Shown here: positions 1 through 7,835 of the stretch, one piece after another
How positions within the stretch are numbered: position 1 is the first letter of the stretch
Layout: every line of letters starts with the position of its first letter
Source of the DNA: Geodermatophilaceae bacterium
GTDB taxonomy: Bacteria > Actinomycetota > Actinomycetes > Mycobacteriales > Geodermatophilaceae
Length of the DNA stretch: 39,548 nt
Assembly: GCA_013812145.1 (NCBI GenBank)
Contig: JACCTY010000012.1
Location: 1-39,548, forward strand
Reading direction: 5' to 3'
Position numbers and translations under genes: made by a program
The notes under the pieces: generated by a model
What the model was told of the DNA's origin: nothing
The model's input: only the letters and a program-made list of their open reading frames with translations
Database searches by the model: none

Positions 1-265
1 GGACCAGCCAACCGGTGCTGAACACCCTGCGGGCACCGAACAGGTCCGACAGCCGCCCGCCGAGCAGCAGGAGCCCGCCGAAGGCGACGACGTAGGCGTT
101 GAAGACCCAGGACAGGTTCTCCTGGGAGAAGCCGAGGTCTTCCTGCATGCGTGGCAGGGCCACTCCGATGATCGAGGTGTCCATGATGACCATGAACTGG
201 GCGGCGGCGATCAGGGCCAGAGCCCACCCGTGCCGGGACCGAGGCAGCGCTTGCGAGTCAGCCAT
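1..265 (-). CDS. MFS drug exporter, DHA2 type, N-terminal part only
   Basis: The first 88 residues of a major facilitator are visible; the rest lies beyond the window edge. The protein starts MADSQALPRSRHGW, followed by a first membrane helix holding the FMVIMDTSIIGVALP stretch typical of 14-helix DHA2 drug:proton antiporters. A second helix and the loop motif GGRLSDLFGARRVF (motif A of the superfamily) follow. The ATG at 265 is preceded by a GGGAG ribosome site six bases away. The gene is divergent from csoR, and a CsoR-type palindrome lies between its -35 and -10 elements, so copper-responsive expression is inferred. The substrate cannot be told from this fragment. The family call is firm. 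Confidence 0.85.
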   Translation of the reverse strand, partial: MADSQALPRSRHGWALALIAAAQFMVIMDTSIIGVALPRMQEDLGFSQENLSWVFNAYVVAFGGLLLLGGRLSDLFGARRVFSTGWLV

Positions 266-305
266 CTTGTACTCCCTACCTGTATCGGGTATATGCTGAT
301 GCGGC

Positions 306-333
306 ACGATACCCCACAGGGGTACCACGTCAA
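306..333 (-). promoter_or_regulatory. Promoter of the MFS gene with CsoR-type operator in its spacer
   Basis: On the minus strand a -35 TTGACG (333-328) and a -10 TATCGT (311-306) are separated by 16 bases. The perfect inverted repeat TACCCC-N3-GGGGTA (310-324) fills that spacer. Two other palindromes in this window share the pattern, all upstream of copper-type genes. A repressor bound here would block polymerase. CsoR as the binding protein is inferred from the adjacent csoR gene. Confidence 0.75.
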
Positions 334-416
334 GAGCGTGGCCTCCACAGCCAACTACCTCAAGGGATGACGCCGAAGACTTGAGGCATACCTTTGGGGG
401 GTTTGACGAGACTGAC

Positions 417-446
417 TTGCAACCACATACCCTGCCAGGGTATGTT
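417..446 (+). promoter_or_regulatory. csoR promoter with CsoR operator
   Basis: A perfect 9-bp inverted repeat with a 3-base spacer (ACATACCCT-GCC-AGGGTATGT) spans 425-445. It overlaps the spacer and -10 of a promoter with -35 TTGCAA (417-422) and -10 TATGTT (441-446), 18 bases apart. A poorer half-match (ATACC...GGGGTTT) lies just upstream, near 389-404. The arrangement fits autorepression of the csoR-copZ-copA operon with release by Cu(I). Confidence 0.8.
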
Positions 447-488
447 AAGTGGCAAATGCAGAGAGATCAGGCGGGCGAGAGGAACGGC

Positions 489-782
489 ATGGACGGCGCT
501 ACTGCTGGCTACATCCACCGCAAGGACGACTACCTGAAGCGGTTGCGCCGCATTGAGGGCCAGGCCCGCGGACTTCAGCGGATGGTCGAGGAGGAGCAGT
601 ACTGCATCGACGTCCTGACCCAGGTCTCTGCGATGACCAAGGCGCTGCAGTCGGTGGCCTTGGGGCTGCTGGAGGAGCACATGAGCCACTGCTTGGTTCA
701 GGCCGCCGCGGCCGGGGGCTCGGAGGCCGAACGCAAGGTCAAGGAAGCGTCCGAGGCCATCGCCCGTCTGGTGCGCTCCTGA
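489..782 (+). CDS. csoR: Copper-sensing transcriptional repressor CsoR
   Basis: This 97-residue DUF156/CsoR-family repressor is all helical and has no classical HTH. The Cu(I) ligands Cys39, His64 and Cys68 sit in YCIDVLTQ and EEHMSHC. They match the C-H-C triad of M. tuberculosis CsoR with a constant offset of three. The ATG at 489 was chosen because AGAGG lies six bases upstream and the operator and promoter lie further upstream; the longer open frame from 381 would read through the operator. The gene heads csoR-copZ-copA. Apo-CsoR should bind the nearby palindromes and leave them when Cu(I) binds. Confidence 0.95.
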   Translation: MDGATAGYIHRKDDYLKRLRRIEGQARGLQRMVEEEQYCIDVLTQVSAMTKALQSVALGLLEEHMSHCLVQAAAAGGSEAERKVKEASEAIARLVRS

Positions 783-825
783 CGACGACCGTCGATTCGA
801 CTGATCTGAGAAGGGATCTCATCCC

Positions 826-1050
826 ATGAGCACCTCCGCATACACCGTCACCGGCATGACGTGTGACCACTGCGTCAACGCTGTGACGGAAGAAGTCACC
901 CAGATCCCCGGCGTACAGGTCGTGGACGTCGACCTGGCGACCGGAGGCCTCACCGTCAGCAGTGCTGAGCCTCTTGACGAGGCCGCAATCCGTGCGGCGG
1001 TCGAGGAAGCCGGCTACGTGCTGGTCGTCCCGTCCGGCGGCGGGCAGTGA
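826..1050 (+). CDS. copZ: Copper chaperone CopZ (HMA domain)
   Basis: A 74-residue single heavy-metal-associated domain with GMTCDHC near the N-terminus (Cys13 and Cys16), the Cu(I)-binding CxxC of Atx1/CopZ proteins. Length and the beta-alpha-beta-beta-alpha-beta pattern fit the family. It likely carries cytosolic Cu(I) to CopA and to CsoR. The stop codon overlaps the GTG start of copA (GTGA), so the two are translationally coupled. The ATG at 826 follows GAAGGGA about ten bases upstream. Confidence 0.93.
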   Translation: MSTSAYTVTGMTCDHCVNAVTEEVTQIPGVQVVDVDLATGGLTVSSAEPLDEAAIRAAVEEAGYVLVVPSGGGQ

Positions 1051-3323
1051 CTTCCTCGACAGACAGCGAAGTCGGAATCGGTCAGGACCGGGTCGAGCTG
1101 ACCATCGGTGGCATGACCTGCGCGTCCTGCGCGGCTCGGATCGAGAAGCGGCTGAACAAACTGGACGGGGTGGTCGCGTCGGTCAACTATTCGACGGAGA
1201 AGGCGCGCATCGACTTTCCGGCCGGGATCTCCGCGGATGACCTGGTGGCGGTGGTGGAGAAGGCGGGGTACAGCGCCCGCCGACCGGAGCCACCGCGCAG
1301 CGCTCAGGCCGAGGGTGCTGACGGCGATCCGGAGGACAGCGCCGTCCGCCCGTTGCGGCAGCGGCTGCTCGTCTGCCTGGCGCTCACCATCCCCGTCGTC
1401 GCGATGGCCATGATTCCCCCGCTGCAGTTCACCAACTGGCAGTGGCTGTCCCTCACCCTCGCCGCGCCGGTGGTCGTCTGGGGAGGCTGGCCGTTCCACC
1501 GCGCCGCCTGGACGAATCTGCGGCACCGCACATCGACGATGGACACCCTCATCTCGATGGGCACCCTGGCCGCGCTCGGGTGGTCGCTGTACGCGTTGTT
1601 CTTCGGCACCGCTGGCGAGCCGGGCATGAAGCACGAGTTCGAGCTGACGGTCTCCCGGATGGACGGTACGGCGAACATCTATCTCGAGGTCGCTGCCGGG
1701 GTCACCGCGTTCATCCTTGCCGGGCGCTACTTCGAGGCCCGCTCCAAGCGCCTCGCCGGAGCCGCTCTGCGCGCGCTGCTGTCCCTCGGCGCGAAGGAGG
1801 TCTCCGTTCTGCGGGACGGGCGCGAGGAGCGGATCAGCGTCGACCTGCTCGCGGTCGGAGACCAGTTCGTCGTACGACCCGGCGAGCGGATCGCCACAGA
1901 CGGGATCGTCACCGACGGCTCCTCGGCGGTGGACGCCTCGATGCTGACCGGGGAATCCGTGCCGGTCGAGGTGGGACCCGGCGATGTGGTCGTCGGCGCG
2001 ACGGTCAACGCCGGCGGGCGGATCGTCGTGCGGGCAACCCGGATCGGATCGGACACCCAACTCGCCCAGATGGCCCGCCTGGTCGAGGACGCCCAGAACG
2101 GCAAGGCCGAGGTGCAGCGCCTGGCCGATCGCGTCTCGGGTGTCTTCGTCCCCATCGTCATCGTTCTTGCGATGGCAACGCTGGCTGGCTGGCTCGCCAT
2201 CGGCGGTGGCCTGTCCGCGGCGTTCACCGCGGCCGTGGCGGTGCTGATCATCGCCTGCCCGTGCGCATTGGGCCTGGCCACCCCGACCGCTCTGATGGTC
2301 GGCACCGGCCGAGGGGCTCAGCTCGGCATCCTGATCAAGGGCCCGGAAGTGCTGGAATCGACCCGTCGGGCCGACACCGTCGTGTTGGACAAGACCGGCA
2401 CCGTGACCACCGGCCGGATGACGCTGCTTGACGTCATCCCCGCCGACGGCGAGGACGCCGACGAAGTGGCCCGACTGGCCGGAGCCCTTGAGGACGCCTC
2501 CGAACACCCCATCGCCCAGGCCATCGCCAAGGGTGCGGTCGAGCGGGTCGGGACGCTACCTGCCGTCGAGGGTTTCACCAACCTTGAGGGCCTCGGCGTG
2601 CAGGGGGTGGTGGACGGGCACGCGGTGCTGGTCGGTCGGACCCGGCTGCAGCAGGAGTGGAGTCAGTCCGTGCCCGCCGACCTGGAGCACGCCAAGGCAG
2701 CAGCCGAGGCGCAGGGTCGTACGGCGGTCGTCGCCGGCTGGGACGGCAAGGCACGTGGCGTGCTCGTGGTGGCCGACGCGATCAAGCCCACCAGCGCCGA
2801 GGCCATCCGCCAGCTACGCGCTCTGGGGTTGACTCCGGTGCTGCTCACCGGTGACAACACCACCGTGGCCCGATCGGTTGCCGCCGAGGTCGGCATCGAC
2901 GAAGTCATCGCCGAGGTCCTCCCGCAGGACAAGGTGACCGTCGTCAAGGATCTGCAGCGTCAGGGAAAGGTCGTCGCCATGGTGGGCGACGGGGTCAACG
3001 ACGCGGCTGCGCTAGCGCAGGCCGATCTGGGCCTGGCGATGGGCACCGGAACGGATGTCGCCATCGAGGCCTCGGACCTGACGTTGGTCCGCGGCGACCT
3101 CCGTGCGGCTGCGGACGCGATCCGGCTGTCACGAAAAACCTTGGGAACCATCAAAGGCAACCTGTTCTGGGCCTTCGCCTACAACGTGGCAGCTCTCCCG
3201 CTGGCTGCATTGGGTTTGCTGAACCCGGTACTTGCCGGGGCGGCGATGGCCCTGTCTAGTGTCTTCGTCGTCACCAACAGCCTGCGGCTGCGCCGCTTCC
3301 GATCCCTGACTCCCGCCGGGTAG
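1047..3323 (+). CDS. copA: Copper-exporting P1B-type ATPase CopA
   Basis: A complete 758-residue P1B-1 ATPase that exports Cu(I) across the inner membrane. One N-terminal HMA domain carries GMTCASC (Cys25, Cys28). The actuator TGES is at 301-304, the membrane metal site CPC at 404-406, the phosphorylation motif DKTG at 448-451 (Asp448), a SEHP-type nucleotide-binding motif near 490, and GDGVND at 647-652. The CPC motif and the C-terminal helices fit Cu(I) specificity. The GTG start overlaps the copZ stop. Transcription should come from the CsoR-controlled promoter upstream of csoR. Confidence 0.96.
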   Translation: MTSSTDSEVGIGQDRVELTIGGMTCASCAARIEKRLNKLDGVVASVNYSTEKARIDFPAGISADDLVAVVEKAGYSARRPEPPRSAQAEGADGDPEDSAVRPLRQRLLVCLALTIPVVAMAMIPPLQFTNWQWLSLTLAAPVVVWGGWPFHRAAWTNLRHRTSTMDTLISMGTLAALGWSLYALFFGTAGEPGMKHEFELTVSRMDGTANIYLEVAAGVTAFILAGRYFEARSKRLAGAALRALLSLGAKEVSVLRDGREERISVDLLAVGDQFVVRPGERIATDGIVTDGSSAVDASMLTGESVPVEVGPGDVVVGATVNAGGRIVVRATRIGSDTQLAQMARLVEDAQNGKAEVQRLADRVSGVFVPIVIVLAMATLAGWLAIGGGLSAAFTAAVAVLIIACPCALGLATPTALMVGTGRGAQLGILIKGPEVLESTRRADTVVLDKTGTVTTGRMTLLDVIPADGEDADEVARLAGALEDASEHPIAQAIAKGAVERVGTLPAVEGFTNLEGLGVQGVVDGHAVLVGRTRLQQEWSQSVPADLEHAKAAAEAQGRTAVVAGWDGKARGVLVVADAIKPTSAEAIRQLRALGLTPVLLTGDNTTVARSVAAEVGIDEVIAEVLPQDKVTVVKDLQRQGKVVAMVGDGVNDAAALAQADLGLAMGTGTDVAIEASDLTLVRGDLRAAADAIRLSRKTLGTIKGNLFWAFAYNVAALPLAALGLLNPVLAGAAMALSSVFVVTNSLRLRRFRSLTPAG

Positions 3324-3407
3324 TTACCGCTCATCCGGCGGTCGGTCCCGGTAGGTCGCCATGCTCGACGATAGGAGATTGGTCGTGAGTCGTACGGGGG
3401 TGGCGGT

Positions 3408-3779
3408 GTGACCGGGCGTCCGAGGCGGCGGCTGAGAACTGTGCTGCTCGTTCTCGGCCTGATGGCTGGGATCTGGGGCATGCATGTCCTCAGCCCTCCC
3501 GTCCCGTCGTCTGCACCGGCCGCAATGAACATGGCGTTGGGCGAGCAGACCGCCACCCATCCTGATCAGCCGCAGCCGCAGCACTCGGGCCACAGCCTGT
3601 GGCAGCTGTGCGTTGCGGTCCTCAGTGGGTTGATCCTGATCATCGTGGCGCTCGTCGCTTTGACGCTCAGTCGAGCGGCGGCGCGGTCTGGTCTGGTGAT
3701 CTGGGACCGGCAGCGATCGATGCTGCTGAGTCGAAGACCCGGGCCTGCCCGGTTCGCCCTTTGCGTGCTTCGGACGTAG
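3408..3779 (+). CDS. Small membrane protein, DUF6153-like
   Basis: A 123-residue protein with an N-terminal hydrophobic segment (about residues 10-28), a His/Met-containing outside loop (MNMALGEQ, HPDQPQPQHSGHS) and a second helix at about 66-86 containing the LCVAVLSG motif. Layout and spacing resemble DUF6153 proteins, which occur next to DUF305 genes in actinobacteria; this family call is from memory and moderate. The His/Met-rich loop and the position between copA and a DUF305 gene suggest a periplasmic copper-related role. The GTG at 3408 lacks a good ribosome site. AGGAG at 3374 sits in front of an eight-codon frame (GTG 3385) that ends at this start, so coupling is possible. Confidence 0.6.
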   Translation: MTGRPRRRLRTVLLVLGLMAGIWGMHVLSPPVPSSAPAAMNMALGEQTATHPDQPQPQHSGHSLWQLCVAVLSGLILIIVALVALTLSRAAARSGLVIWDRQRSMLLSRRPGPARFALCVLRT

Positions 3780-3829
3780 ATCGAACGGCTGCTGTCCGCC
3801 CGTTCGATCCCACAACCGGAGGTTTACCG

Positions 3830-4366
3830 ATGACCCGTATTTTTGCTGTGCTGTTCGCGGCGCTGACCGCCGTGACCCTCGCTGCCTGCGGCAGCGATTC
3901 CGACTTCAACGACGCCGACGTGGCCTTCGTCACCGGCATGGTCCCGCACCACCGACAGGCCGTGGAGATGGCCCAGATGGCCGATGGCGCCGGCGCCTCG
4001 CCCGAGGTGCAGGATCTCGCCGACCGCATCGAGGCGGCCCAAGGCCCCGAAATCGACACCATGACCGGCTTCCTCGAGGACTGGGACCAGCCGGTCCCCG
4101 ACGCATCGGACATGGGCTCCATGGACGACATGCAGGGGATGATGAGCGACATCGAGATGCAGGAGATGATGGCGCTGTCAGGAACCGAGTTCAACGAGCG
4201 GTTCCTGACGGAGATGATCGAGCACCACAAGGGCGCGATCGCCGAGGCCCAGCAAGAGCAGCAGGACGGGCAGAACGCCGACGCCATCGACCTCGCCGAG
4301 CAGATCGAGGCGGCCCAGGCCGAGGAGATCACCGAGATGGAGGGGCTGCTCGAGGCCGGGTCCTGA
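3830..4366 (+). CDS. DUF305 lipoprotein, probable copper-binding
   Basis: A 178-residue exported lipoprotein. The signal peptide ends in the lipobox LAAC (Cys20). Two DUF305 repeats carry the paired histidines MVPHHRQAVEMA (His40-His41) and MIEHHKGAIAEA (His133-His134), with a Met-rich stretch at about 96-115 between them. DUF305 proteins are ferritin-like helical proteins often found in copper gene clusters; the paired His and Met residues fit metal binding outside the membrane. CCGGAGG lies seven bases before the ATG. It is probably the last intact gene of the csoR operon. Confidence 0.88.
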   Translation: MTRIFAVLFAALTAVTLAACGSDSDFNDADVAFVTGMVPHHRQAVEMAQMADGAGASPEVQDLADRIEAAQGPEIDTMTGFLEDWDQPVPDASDMGSMDDMQGMMSDIEMQEMMALSGTEFNERFLTEMIEHHKGAIAEAQQEQQDGQNADAIDLAEQIEAAQAEEITEMEGLLEAGS

Positions 4367-4428
4367 TCGGCTTGTAACCCGGCCGCACGGGTATTCACGG
4401 CAGCGTCGCTACCGGTTAGGAGTCCACG

Positions 4429-4811
4429 ATGGATGAATACCTTGCCGCGCTGCTCCTGCTCGGCCTCGGAGTGGGCGGCGTACTGACCGTCTACGGCGCT
4501 TCGGCGCTCGTAAGGGTGGCCGACAAGCCGCTGGTCTGTGCGCCGTTCCTCTCCGGGATGCCGGTGATCGAACGGCTGGGCGACGGCACCGTCGCCGCCG
4601 CGGTGGCGAACATGGTCCTGCACCACGCCCCGGATCCGGCCGCGATGATCGCCGAGATGGCCCGAGTGGTGCGTCCCGGGGGGGAGTGTGGCCATCACTG
4701 ACTGCGTCGAGCACGACCACGAATGGATGCGCACAGAGCAGGCCGACCTGTGGCTCGGATTCAGCCTCGACACGATCAGCGGGCTCTTCGGCCGGGCTGG
4801 CCTCACCAGGC
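4429..4811 (+). pseudogene. Broken SAM methyltransferase fused to an unrelated N-terminus
   Basis: The reading frame starts with a ribosome site (AGGAG) and a 20-residue hydrophobic segment (MDEYLAALLLLGLGVGG) that does not belong to a methyltransferase. It then continues into the late half of a class I SAM methyltransferase (ANMVLHHAPDPAAMI, ARVVRPGG). The frame breaks at a run of seven G (4678-4684); with six G it would continue into VAITDCVEHDHEW and ADLWLGF, as in methyltransferases of the ArsR-linked type. The SAM-binding N-terminal half and the C-terminus are missing. This is a deletion product with a frameshift, not a working gene. Confidence 0.65.
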
Positions 4812-5073
4812 ATGACCGCAGACCAGCGGTGGCTGGACTCCCTGTGGCAGTTCGTGCGCACCCACCCACCCCCACCACGGGTATCGGTGTTGGGGGTGGG
4901 CTGCGGGACCGTCGGTGGCTTCGTGCCGGCGTTGCGCAGCGACGGCCACGAAGCGGTCGGGTCGACCCGCACGCACCGCAGGGGCCGGGCTACCACCAAG
5001 GCACATCGAGCTGTACCAGCCGCAGCGGCGATTCGATGTGGTCGTGGCCTCGACGTCGCGGTGACGATTCCTA
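4812..5073 (+). pseudogene. Second broken SAM methyltransferase fragment
   Basis: An ATG at 4812 opens a frame reading MTADQRWLDSLWQFV followed by a SAM-binding loop, VLGVGCGTVGG (canonical VLEVGCG), and EAVG. The expected continuation VDPHAPQGPGYH is in a second frame, after a GGG that would need one more G. HIELYQPQRRFDVVVAST then lies in a third frame. The frame stops at 5073, well short of a complete enzyme. Two indels and a C-terminal truncation show decay. It abuts the CsoR-type operator of the DUF4396 gene. Confidence 0.65.
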
Positions 5074-5101
5074 GCTGCTCTCGAAAGTCGGTTGTTGAGG
5101 G

Positions 5102-5130
5102 TTGCGCAATATACCCCCCAAGGGTATACC
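5102..5130 (+). promoter_or_regulatory. Third CsoR-type operator and promoter, upstream of DUF4396 gene
   Basis: The inverted repeat TATACCC-N5-GGGTATA spans 5110-5128. It sits between a -35 TTGCGC (5102-5107) and a -10 TATACC (5125-5130) 17 bases apart, the same layout as the two boxes near csoR. This is the basis for adding the DUF4396 gene to the CsoR regulon. Confidence 0.7.
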
Positions 5131-5164
5131 TGTGCAGGAGCGCGGGGATACAGGGAGGTGCGGT

Positions 5165-5617
5165 GTGCACGGAACGACATCGAGTTGGGGGCCAGCAGTT
5201 CAGGCGACCCGGCACTGCTTGACCGGATGTGCGATCGGTGAGGTGCTCGGGATGATGATCGGCACGTCGATCGGCCTGTCCGATGCCTGGACGATCGTGT
5301 TGGCGGTGGGGCTGGCGTTCTTCTTCGGCTATCTGCTGACCGTGCGTTCGGTGCTGGGCGCCGGCCTGGCAGTGAGTGCGGCGATCAAGGTGGCCTTGAT
5401 CGCCGACACCGTGTCGATCACGGTCATGGAGATCGTGGACAACGCGATCATGGTGGCGATCCCTGGTGCGATGGAGGCCGGTGTCACCGGCTGGCTGTTC
5501 TGGGTCAGCCTGGCCGTCGCGTTGGCGGTCGCCTTTGTGCTGACCGTACCGATCAACCGGGTGATGATCAACCGCGGGCTGGGGCACGCGGTTGTCCACC
5601 AGTATCACCGCGGGTAG
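5165..5617 (+). CDS. DUF4396 integral membrane protein
   Basis: A 150-residue protein with about four hydrophobic segments, matching the DUF4396 pattern (HCLTGCAIGEVLGM near the start, then ADTVSI, EIVDNAIM, GAMEAG). Family function is unknown to me. The conserved His-Cys-x3-Cys near the N-terminus followed by methionines could bind soft metal, which is inference. The GTG at 5165 was chosen because AGGGAGG lies six bases upstream. Earlier in-frame starts would place the operator inside the gene. The CsoR-type promoter just upstream suggests copper induction. Confidence 0.82.
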   Translation: MHGTTSSWGPAVQATRHCLTGCAIGEVLGMMIGTSIGLSDAWTIVLAVGLAFFFGYLLTVRSVLGAGLAVSAAIKVALIADTVSITVMEIVDNAIMVAIPGAMEAGVTGWLFWVSLAVALAVAFVLTVPINRVMINRGLGHAVVHQYHRG

Positions 5618-5969
5618 AGGTTGGCCGCGGCGCACGGGAGGAAGGTCTCTGTGCGCAGCGCAATCGTGTGACGACGCTGAGGGTGGAAGGGGCCACCGGG
5701 TCACGAATCCGGCGATGGACTCCTCGCCCGCCGCCCATCTGGCCGCTCCGGTCTAACCAGCGGTCCGAGTGCGGTTGCTTGGCAGCCTTTCGCGGCTAGC
5801 GAGATCGATGAACGCGCAAACGGTGGTCGGGTCGCGGTTCTGCGAGACGACGTGCGGTCATGACAGGGCTTGCTGAGCCGGCCGGCGTCGAGCCAGATGC
5901 GATCGAATCTGCACCGGAGACGTTGTGCAGCCAGCACTTCACAGCAGTCGCTGCAACTCAAACTCTTGC
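5618..5969. other. 352-bp spacer without recognisable gene
   Basis: It lies between the ends of the DUF4396 gene and the CDF gene, which converge. Short open frames on both strands show no family motif and poor ribosome sites. No clear terminator hairpin was found. Given the decay around it, it may hold gene remnants too worn to identify. Confidence 0.4.
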
Positions 5970-7103
5970 CTAACGTTTCGTGTCGCAGCCCGAGGCGTGC
6001 GGCTGGTGGTGGGCGAGTGGGGCGTGGTGGTCCAGTCCGTCCTCGGAGCTTGGGCTGACGTGCACGGTGGCGTCGGCGAGCTTCGGGACATCATGGAGGA
6101 GCCGGTGGTGTGCGAGGACGGCGATCGCATGCGCGTCGATGATCCCAAGTCCGGCGTCGACGACAATGCCGGACTCGGCGCGGATGCGGTGACCTATCCA
6201 GCGCAACCGCAGGTTCTCGACGTCCAGTACCCCTGGCGTTGACCGGATGCTCGCTTCGGCCGAGTCGACCAGGTCCGGGTCGACGGCGTCCATCAGCCGG
6301 CGGTAGATGTCCCTTGCTGCGCCCCTGAGTACGAACAGGATCGCCACGGTGATGCCGATGCCGACGATGGGGTCGGCGAGTGGGAAACCGGCCAGCACCC
6401 CGATGGCACCGAGGACGACGGCGAGGGATGTGAACCCGTCGGTGCGGGCGTGCAGCCCGTCGGCGACCAGCGCTGCGGATCCGATGTTGCGGCCGACGCG
6501 GATGCGGTACAGGGCGACGAGTTCGTTGCCGGCGGCGCCGATCAGGCCGGCGGCGATCACCACGCCGACGTTGGTGATCGGCTGAGGGTCGAAGAGCCGG
6601 CGGATGGATTCGTAGCCGGCGACGGCGGCGGACAGCGCGATCATCGCGACGATGAAGACTCCGGCGAGGTCCTCGACGCGGCCGTAGCCGTAGGTGTAGC
6701 GGCGGGAGGGCGGGCGTCGGCCCAGCACGAAAGCGATCCAGAGCGGGACTGCAGTCAGTGCATCGGAGAAGTTGTGGATGGTATCGGCGAGCAGAGCAAC
6801 GGACCCGGTGAAGGCCACCACGGCCGCCTGAGCCGCCGCAGTGATGAGCAACACCACGAGGCTGATTTTCAGGGCGCGAATGCCGTCGGCGCTGGCCTCC
6901 AATGCGGCATCGACCGAGTCGGCTGCATCGTGGCTGTGCGGACGGAACAGCGAGGTGAACCATCCCATCACCCCACCGCGGTGCTCGTGCGGTTGCGGCG
7001 CACCGTGCGTGTGATCGTCGGTTTCGGCTGACACCGGGCGTTGCCCCGCATGGTGGTGCTCGGCGTCTCCGTCGTCATGAGCCGGGTGGCTGCGCGAGGT
7101 CAT
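5970..7103 (-). CDS. Cation diffusion facilitator, zinc/cadmium efflux type
   Basis: A 377-residue CDF-family metal/proton antiporter. Six helices span about residues 78-265. The transport site is HxxxD in helix 2 (His110-Asp114 in ADTIHNFSD) and HxxxD in helix 5 (ADGLHARTDG), the Zn/Cd-type pattern. The N-terminus (HPAHDD, EHHH, HTHGAPQPHEH, RPHSHD) and the C-terminal tail (HHAPLAHH) are His-rich, as in zinc exporters. A cytosolic domain follows helix 6. The ATG overlaps the arsR stop by four bases (ATGA), so the exporter is co-transcribed with and probably repressed by the upstream regulator. Confidence 0.93.
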   Translation of the reverse strand: MTSRSHPAHDDGDAEHHHAGQRPVSAETDDHTHGAPQPHEHRGGVMGWFTSLFRPHSHDAADSVDAALEASADGIRALKISLVVLLITAAAQAAVVAFTGSVALLADTIHNFSDALTAVPLWIAFVLGRRPPSRRYTYGYGRVEDLAGVFIVAMIALSAAVAGYESIRRLFDPQPITNVGVVIAAGLIGAAGNELVALYRIRVGRNIGSAALVADGLHARTDGFTSLAVVLGAIGVLAGFPLADPIVGIGITVAILFVLRGAARDIYRRLMDAVDPDLVDSAEASIRSTPGVLDVENLRLRWIGHRIRAESGIVVDAGLGIIDAHAIAVLAHHRLLHDVPKLADATVHVSPSSEDGLDHHAPLAHHQPHASGCDTKR

Positions 7104-7501
7104 GTCCCGCCTGTTTCGGAGTCACGGTTGCCTTGGACCGGGGTGCCCACGACCGAGTCGGCACGGTGGTGTTCGGGGACGCCGCCGCTGGCATGGTCGG
7201 CGTGGTAGACGGCGTCTTGTATCAACTGACGGATATGTGAGTTCTCGATCCGGTAGTAGACCGTCGTTCCTTCACGCCGCGTCCGCACCAGCCTCGCCAT
7301 CCGCAACTTCGCCAAGTGCTGAGACACGCCCGCGGCTGGCTTGCCGACGACAGCAGCGAGTTCACCAACGGAGAGTTCCTGATCGAGCAGCGCCCATAAC
7401 AGGCGTACTCGAGTGAGATCGGCGAGCATCCGAAAGACCTCGACGGCGAAAGCGGCGTGCTCGTCAGCCAACCCTTCGACTCTATGCGTATCTGCATGCA
7501 T
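7100..7501 (-). CDS. ArsR/SmtB-family metal-responsive repressor
   Basis: A 133-residue winged-helix repressor with FRMLADLTRVRLLWALL, ELSVGELAAVVGKPAAGVSQHLAKLRMARLV (recognition helix) and VYYRIENSHI in the wing. The C-terminal tail is His-rich (YHADHAS, EHHRAD), and H-x-DH pairs in the last helix and tail resemble the Zn/Ni sites of SmtB/NmtR-type sensors. It is the first gene of a pair with the CDF exporter. The start at 7501 (MHADTH) was chosen because TACTAT lies just upstream as a -10 and no upstream ribosome site supports the longer frame to 7564. A leaderless transcript is likely. Confidence 0.88.
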   Translation of the reverse strand: MHADTHRVEGLADEHAAFAVEVFRMLADLTRVRLLWALLDQELSVGELAAVVGKPAAGVSQHLAKLRMARLVRTRREGTTVYYRIENSHIRQLIQDAVYHADHASGGVPEHHRADSVVGTPVQGNRDSETGGT

Positions 7502-7513
7502 ACGTAGATAGTA
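7483..7513 (-). promoter_or_regulatory. Probable arsR promoter and operator
   Basis: On the minus strand TACTAT (7513-7508) can serve as -10 directly before the ATG at 7501. TATGC...GCATA half-sites flank the start codon in an imperfect palindrome that is AT-rich for this genome. Autoregulation by the ArsR protein is inferred; the exact operator borders are uncertain. Confidence 0.4.
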
Positions 7514-7533
7514 GTTGGCGGAGTGGTAGCGTC

Positions 7534-7559
7534 CGTAACGTACGAGACGTACTGTTACG
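7534..7559. promoter_or_regulatory. Palindrome at the toxin-antitoxin promoter
   Basis: CGTAACGTACG and CGTACTGTTACG face each other across a short spacer with a single extra base, ending three bases before the antitoxin ATG. Antitoxins of the Phd/YefM type bind palindromes of this kind with GTAC cores to repress their own operon. The assignment is by position. Confidence 0.5.
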
Positions 7560-7562
7560 TCC

Positions 7563-7835
7563 ATGTCTGGGAACGCTCATGAACTACCGATTACTGACGC
7601 GCGGGATCGGCTCGCTGATGTCGTAAACGAGGCCGCGTACACCGGACAGGTCACCTTCCTGACCCGCAGGGGACGCAGGCTTGCCGCGATTGTGTCGGTT
7701 GAGGCAGCCGAAGCCGCCGAGCGGTGGGAGGACGAGCAGCTCGGTCGCATGGCAGACGACGCCGTCGCTGAGATGGCCCGCACTGGGGAGCGGCCAGTAC
7801 CGCTCGATGAAGTGCGCACCGAACTTGGCTTGTGA
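7563..7835 (+). CDS. Phd/YefM-family antitoxin
   Basis: A 90-residue antitoxin. The N-terminal half (LPITDARDRLADVVNEAAYTG, VTFLTRRGRRLAAIVS) is the DNA-binding Phd/YefM fold. The acidic C-terminal tail (RWEDEQ to DEVRTELGL) is the part that wraps the toxin. Its stop overlaps the toxin's GTG. The ATG at 7563 has almost no leader after the palindrome, suggesting leaderless translation. It should neutralise the neighbouring RelE-type toxin and repress the operon. Confidence 0.9.
   Translation: MSGNAHELPITDARDRLADVVNEAAYTGQVTFLTRRGRRLAAIVSVEAAEAAERWEDEQLGRMADDAVAEMARTGERPVPLDEVRTELGL

Noticed and set aside
1014-2507. Long open frame of 497 codons on the minus strand across copA
   Set aside because: It is a shadow of copA in high-GC DNA; the protein is low-complexity Arg/Gly/Asp-rich without motifs, while the plus strand has all P1B ATPase motifs.
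3385-3411. Eight-codon leader peptide before the DUF6153-like gene
   Set aside because: The AGGAG site fits, but the peptide has no attenuator features and could be chance; noted only as possible coupling.
4374-4394. GTAACCC-N8-GGGTATT as a fourth CsoR box
   Set aside because: The spacer is too long and the arms are unequal compared with the three good boxes.
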